In this document: piece after piece, positions 59,111-64,000 of the stretch | Layout: every line of letters begins with the position of its first letter | Numbering within the stretch: position 1 is the first letter of the stretch | Assembly (NCBI GenBank): GCA_012861695.1 | Contig: JAAOOA010000066.1 | Span: forward strand, 2,196,419 to 2,260,418 | Reading direction: 5' to 3' | From: Trematomus loennbergii | Lineage: Eukaryota > Chordata > Actinopteri > Perciformes > Nototheniidae | Length of the DNA: 64,000 nt | The notes under the pieces: generated by a model | The model's input: the letters and a program-made list of their open reading frames with translations, nothing else | Told to the model about the DNA's origin: nothing | Databases searched by the model: none | Program-made: the position numbers and the translations under genes

Positions 59111-60599
59111 TAACTCATTCCCTGATTTTGCTGACCTAGCATGACCTTAGGGATAGTCATAGTCTCATGGAAATCACAAGTCATTTAACCAAAAACATGA
59201 AAACATCCTAATCTATATAATCCTAAAGTATAAATATATTGTAAATCCTATAAAGGAGAAATATGACTGAGATTCAACAAATGCAGCAGCCTCAACATTT
59301 GAACTGACACAAAGTGCAACTTTAAAAAGGATCCCACTGTAAACAACGTCCTCACTCATACGGTCTAAAGTGTGAAGTTGATGTGGGTGAGGGTGGCTGT
59401 GTACATTTAAAATTAAACAAATTGCAATATCCCCACATTCGATATAACGGTCTGATCTGCTTTTTTCCAGTGGTTAGCGTCAACTTTCAACCACTGACAT
59501 TCTTCCATACAACAAGTGATTTAAAGATACTCAAATGAAAGCATTTCTGTAAGAAAACCAGAATCTTGTTACAATTCCTGTATTAGAAACCTGATTTGAC
59601 AAAACCACGTGAAATCAGGATGTAGTATTTCAAAAGCTCTTAGGGGCTATTGACCTAAATATTATCTGGTGAGTCATCACATCTGTTTTCCTGCTTTGGC
59701 TGTGTAACTTTCAACCCCCAACTCCCTCTCCTAACTCCCACCTACACCCCCCCCCCTGTCCCAACAGACTATATCCTTGCATTGTCACACACCTTTATCA
59801 CAGACCCCACACACACTCACCCTGTGTCCGTGGAAACTACGCTGGCTTCCATCATATTTCCACAGTTTGAGTGTTGGACTGCTCTCTTTTACTATGTCTC
59901 TCTCTGAGCTCCATTGAACACTCCGCCTTTTTTCTCAACTCCCCCTTTTTTTTCCTCCCCTCTGTGTTGATCGCTTCAGGACTGAATAAGGGAAAACTAA
60001 AAGGCAAAGGGAAAATATGTTTCTCTGTGCGCCCTCCCCTCTGTTTCTCTGTCGACTTCCTGAGTTGATCATTAGGCAGGAAGAGGCAGAACACTTTGGT
60101 CAGACTCTGCTCTCAGTCTTTTTTAGTCTGTGACATACTCTAACTTCTGTCATGTCATCTTCCTTTCAGTCTAGTGTTCTCTTACTCGAGCAGTACAGTT
60201 ACAGATCATGCTTATTATTGATCATATCTTCTCATATCAACAGGCTTTTTAATCTCAAAAGAACCTCGTAGAAATACGACCCTGCTCAAATTCTGCACAT
60301 GTGGCCTAAATATTCAGCAGATTCTCCATTAGCCTCCTCCTCTCCTTCCTTCTCCCTCCCCTCTCCTCTAAAGTTTTCCAGATGCCCACCTTCCAACTGT
60401 GGAATGCACAACTTCATGTCCCCCCGCCCCCTGCCCTTTTTTCCCTCTCTCTGCCTGCCTCGTCACACCCCCCTTTTTTATGTACTCTATAAAAGCTTAA
60501 GTTACTCTCTGACTGATTGTTGTGGAGTAGCTTTCAGTGTAAAGTCCATGCACTTTCAGAGGGTGGTTTTCTATCCAATCAACAACCCTAACCCTAAAA
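59111..60599. other. CT-rich intergenic or rin3 upstream DNA
   Basis: Contains several C/T-rich blocks and a TATAAAAG at 60,487-60,494 on the plus strand, but no coding sequence I can support. Confidence 0.35.
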
Positions 60600-60900
60600 A
60601 CAGGAAGCAGTGTTTATGTTTTTTGCTCTGCTGATCTGGAATGAACTTCCAGAACATCTGCCCTGATTGGTTTTAAATCGATGCTGATTTTTTATTTTTG
60701 TTTAATCATGCCTTTCCAGAGGTCATTTAACAACATGTTGTCATTATACCTCTTCGCCTCTTGCAGCATCAGCTGTATTGACTTATTTCAACTATATTCA
60801 ATGTCTTTAATGAATTGTCTTTTTTTCAATTTTTCTTGTAGGTCATGCCTTTGTAAGGCACTGCATTTGTCGTTGAAATGTGCTACATCAATAAACTAAC
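60600..60900 (+). mobile_element. L2-type LINE 3' fragment
   Basis: The remnant 'gatctggaatgaacttccag' (WNELP-type C-terminal motif) is followed by 'ttgtaaggcactgcatttgt' and an AATAAA-like end. Confidence 0.55.
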
Positions 60901-61063
60901 CTAAATTGAAGTTGACTATAAGCACAACATGTTGATGTTTCTCACAAACTCAGTACAAAGTTTCAGTTTAAAAAGCAGGGTCTAAGGTTTCCCTTTGGTT
61001 CATTTACCTTTGCATTTTCTGTAAAACCCACAGACACTTAAGTGCATGGACATGCAGATGTGG

Positions 61064-61967
<904 letters not shown>

Positions 61968-62459
61968 TGCTTTCACAGTGCAGCCATGTGTGATGAGATG
62001 ACTGCAGCTGCTTCCTGTTTAAACATAGGTGGTGATATGTACATGCTTTTATTCTGCAAACCCCACTCTGCTCAGCCGAACATGCATACAAGTTTTCACC
62101 AGCAGTGAGCCACCACTCGAGGGAGCTATGATACAGTGCATTACACCCCATAGATACAGTAACCATGGAGTTGGACACGTTTAGAACAAAGCCCATTGAA
62201 CACTATGACACATGGTCAGTGCTATTCTGGGCACTGTTTCATACTTATACTAAACCCTCCAGGGGGGGACTTGAATTATTAAAATATCACTGTGCCTTAC
62301 ACTTGTTCACATAAATGTTCATCTACACTGCCTCATTATTTTCTGTGTAACCAAAATAAATCTGACCCTATAAAAAGCTGAAATATATGATTAAAGTTGT
62401 ATATTAATTGGTGTTTATGGGGCCACTATGGGGCAGGGACATTTTACACAGGCATACAA

Positions 62460-63170
62460 GTTGCAATGTATAGTACTGAGGCTCTCCTTAAAAGAAATAG
62501 AGGGCAGCATTTCACCTCTACCGGGTCGAAACACTTACATTTACCCAAAAAAGGCTACGACTAACTAACAGCAAGAACATTTTCAATTTCACCAAAGGGA
62601 GAAAACTCTGATAACCAAAATAACACTGTTTCCTTTCATTTTCATGTGTTGTCAGCCTGTAGTTTATGTTACCCATCTGTACATAATACAGTGGTACAGG
62701 AATGAGTCCCAAACTCGGAAATTAGTAAGCATTTTTGCATTTCAGGTTGCCTTGTCTCAAAGTCAATGGGCTTTTGAATCAGTTTATGCTTAGATGCCTA
62801 AAATAAAATCGATGGTAAACACAAGATTACAAGATTTGCTCGTTTTGTTCTAGAAATGTAAATACGTGAGTAAATACCAAGCTGGTGAATGTCTGAAGCA
62901 TCTATCTGGCTTAAAAACACAATTGCTAACTAAGTGGCTAACTGAGACTGCTAAAAGTCGTCATGAACATTAGCCACATTTAGCTTAGCGGCGTATTTAT
63001 TTAGTTTATAGCTTCAACATTAGCTTTTTATTTCTGGCGATTGCATTTACACTTCACAAATCAGAAAAGTGGTGTTATTATGTGGAGATTATCTTCCTGA
63101 CCAAAACACGTACATTTTATTTTCTGCAATATTCCAAAACCCAATGGAAAAATCCCATTTCTTCATTTTA
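62460..63170. repeat. two dispersed repeats
   Basis: 62,460-62,640 matches 13,520-13,760 ('ggcagcatttcacctcta'). 62,700-63,170 is a repeat R copy ('gctggtgaatgtctgaagc', 'ctaactgagactgctaaaag'). Confidence 0.6.
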
Positions 63171-63639
63171 ACTTTTTTATTTAACGGGTCAGCCGACAAA
63201 AATATGTCACTCTTTACATAAAAGTCTTTGAACTAATCTTTTCACATTGTGACCGTACCGTGAAGTTAATTCACTTACATTTTAAGTGGTATCTTACACA
63301 TTGCATCTTTTTGTTAGCCAACAAACCTTAACATTACATTGTGACAAGGTTGACAGTATTATCACACTATTCCAGTTTTTATGGTAATCGTGTGAGCATA
63401 CAGTTGCCTATGTCCATATCCAGCAGATACACATAAGCATTCATTTGGAATCTTTTTTTATACCTGATAAAATAAGTATAATATTTATCTTCTTTTAGCA
63501 CTGGTTTGGTCAGAAAATGATCCATCTGGTAACCCGACTTGTGTTTAGTACTGGGCTGTGGATTGGTTTTATTGGTGCCTTTATTGCTGAAAACACTTAT
63601 TGTTGGGGAAATATTTCCCAAGGCCCATAACTTTGACCC

Positions 63640-64000
63640 AGTTTATCAGTTCATACTGTCCTGACTGAGCACAGGCACCTGTAACCTTGGCTGCTGTGCT
63701 CTCAGTGTTTTGTATCCCTGTTCCTGCCTGTTGGCGTCAGCTGAGGTGTTATGATTCTATCTTGTTATGCACAATGTTGATTATTCTCTCTAAACTAGCT
63801 ATATACATGGGTCTGGGTAGAGTTCTTCAGAATTGATGTGGCAACTCTACCGTGAAGTCAGAACCTCTGACTCTTTGACTTGTTTTGTGAATTCTCCGGC
63901 CGAAGCTCCAAATAAACCATCAGTGTTTGACATCAAAGCTCCAGCTCTCCCGTGTCTCCTTTGAGTCAGTGACTCCTCCTGCATTGCTCCACAGAAGTTT
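63640..64000 (+). mobile_element. possible long terminal repeat, cut by the window edge
   Basis: A non-coding stretch with AATAAA at about 63,911, followed by a C/T-rich section, resembles the R-U5 part of a retroelement LTR. Its start, partner LTR and any internal genes are not visible. Low confidence. Confidence 0.25.

Noticed and set aside
60487..60494. TATAAAAG as a promoter
   Set aside because: No transcript or reading frame follows that I can support.

Overview
This is a piece of a teleost fish nuclear genome. Genes are intron-rich with GT-AG splice sites, and introns and intergenic DNA are dense in short DNA transposons, LINE 3' tails and long (TG/CA) microsatellites. I recognise five protein genes, all split. 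Left to right: the first coding exon of gphn (gephyrin, minus strand, running off the left edge); dnal1 (axonemal dynein light chain 1, plus); tedc1 (tubulin epsilon and delta complex 1, plus); pth2 (TIP39 neuropeptide precursor, minus); rin3 (Ras and Rab interactor 3, minus). Human GPHN, DNAL1, RIN3 and TEDC1 all lie on chromosome 14q, so the window looks like a rearranged part of that ancient linkage block; PTH2 is on another human chromosome.

Layout. 1-1,132: gphn exon 1 and part of intron 1. 1,133-11,040: intergenic, with one unrecognised reading frame broken by a stop (about 3.8-4.4 kb) and a compound transposon at 6.5-7.7 kb. 11,078-15,996: dnal1, eight exons, intact. 17,817-26,789: tedc1, with introns full of transposons. 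26,850-29,010: a three-level transposon nest. 29,668-31,105: pth2. 31,850-37,280: repeats, including a decayed duplicate of a rin3 exon. 37,281-55,126: rin3, thirteen recognised exons encoding SH2, proline-rich, VPS9 and RA-like regions. 55,127-64,000: repeats, a 0.9 kb CA array and possibly the edge of an LTR; the 5' end of rin3 was not found.

Functionally, dnal1 and tedc1 are both cilium/centriole genes, rin3 is an endosomal Rab5-family exchange factor, gphn a synaptic scaffold and molybdenum-cofactor enzyme, and pth2 a secreted hypothalamic peptide. They are neighbours by ancestry, not an operon-like unit.

Themes worth attention: (1) long UG tracts lie directly against the 3' splice sites of five internal introns, always UG in the sense strand, and two exons also have complementary AC tracts on their other side; (2) four coding exons need a one-base correction, each near a homopolymer or purine-rich tract, which suggests consensus indels rather than gene death; (3) a TTAA-flanked MITE family carries tandem interferon-response-like motifs; (4) rin3 may end in a minisatellite-encoded proline-rich tail. 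I found no CRISPR array, operon, tRNA or rRNA, and nothing prokaryotic. All calls rest on reading the sequence and remembered protein families; no database was searched.
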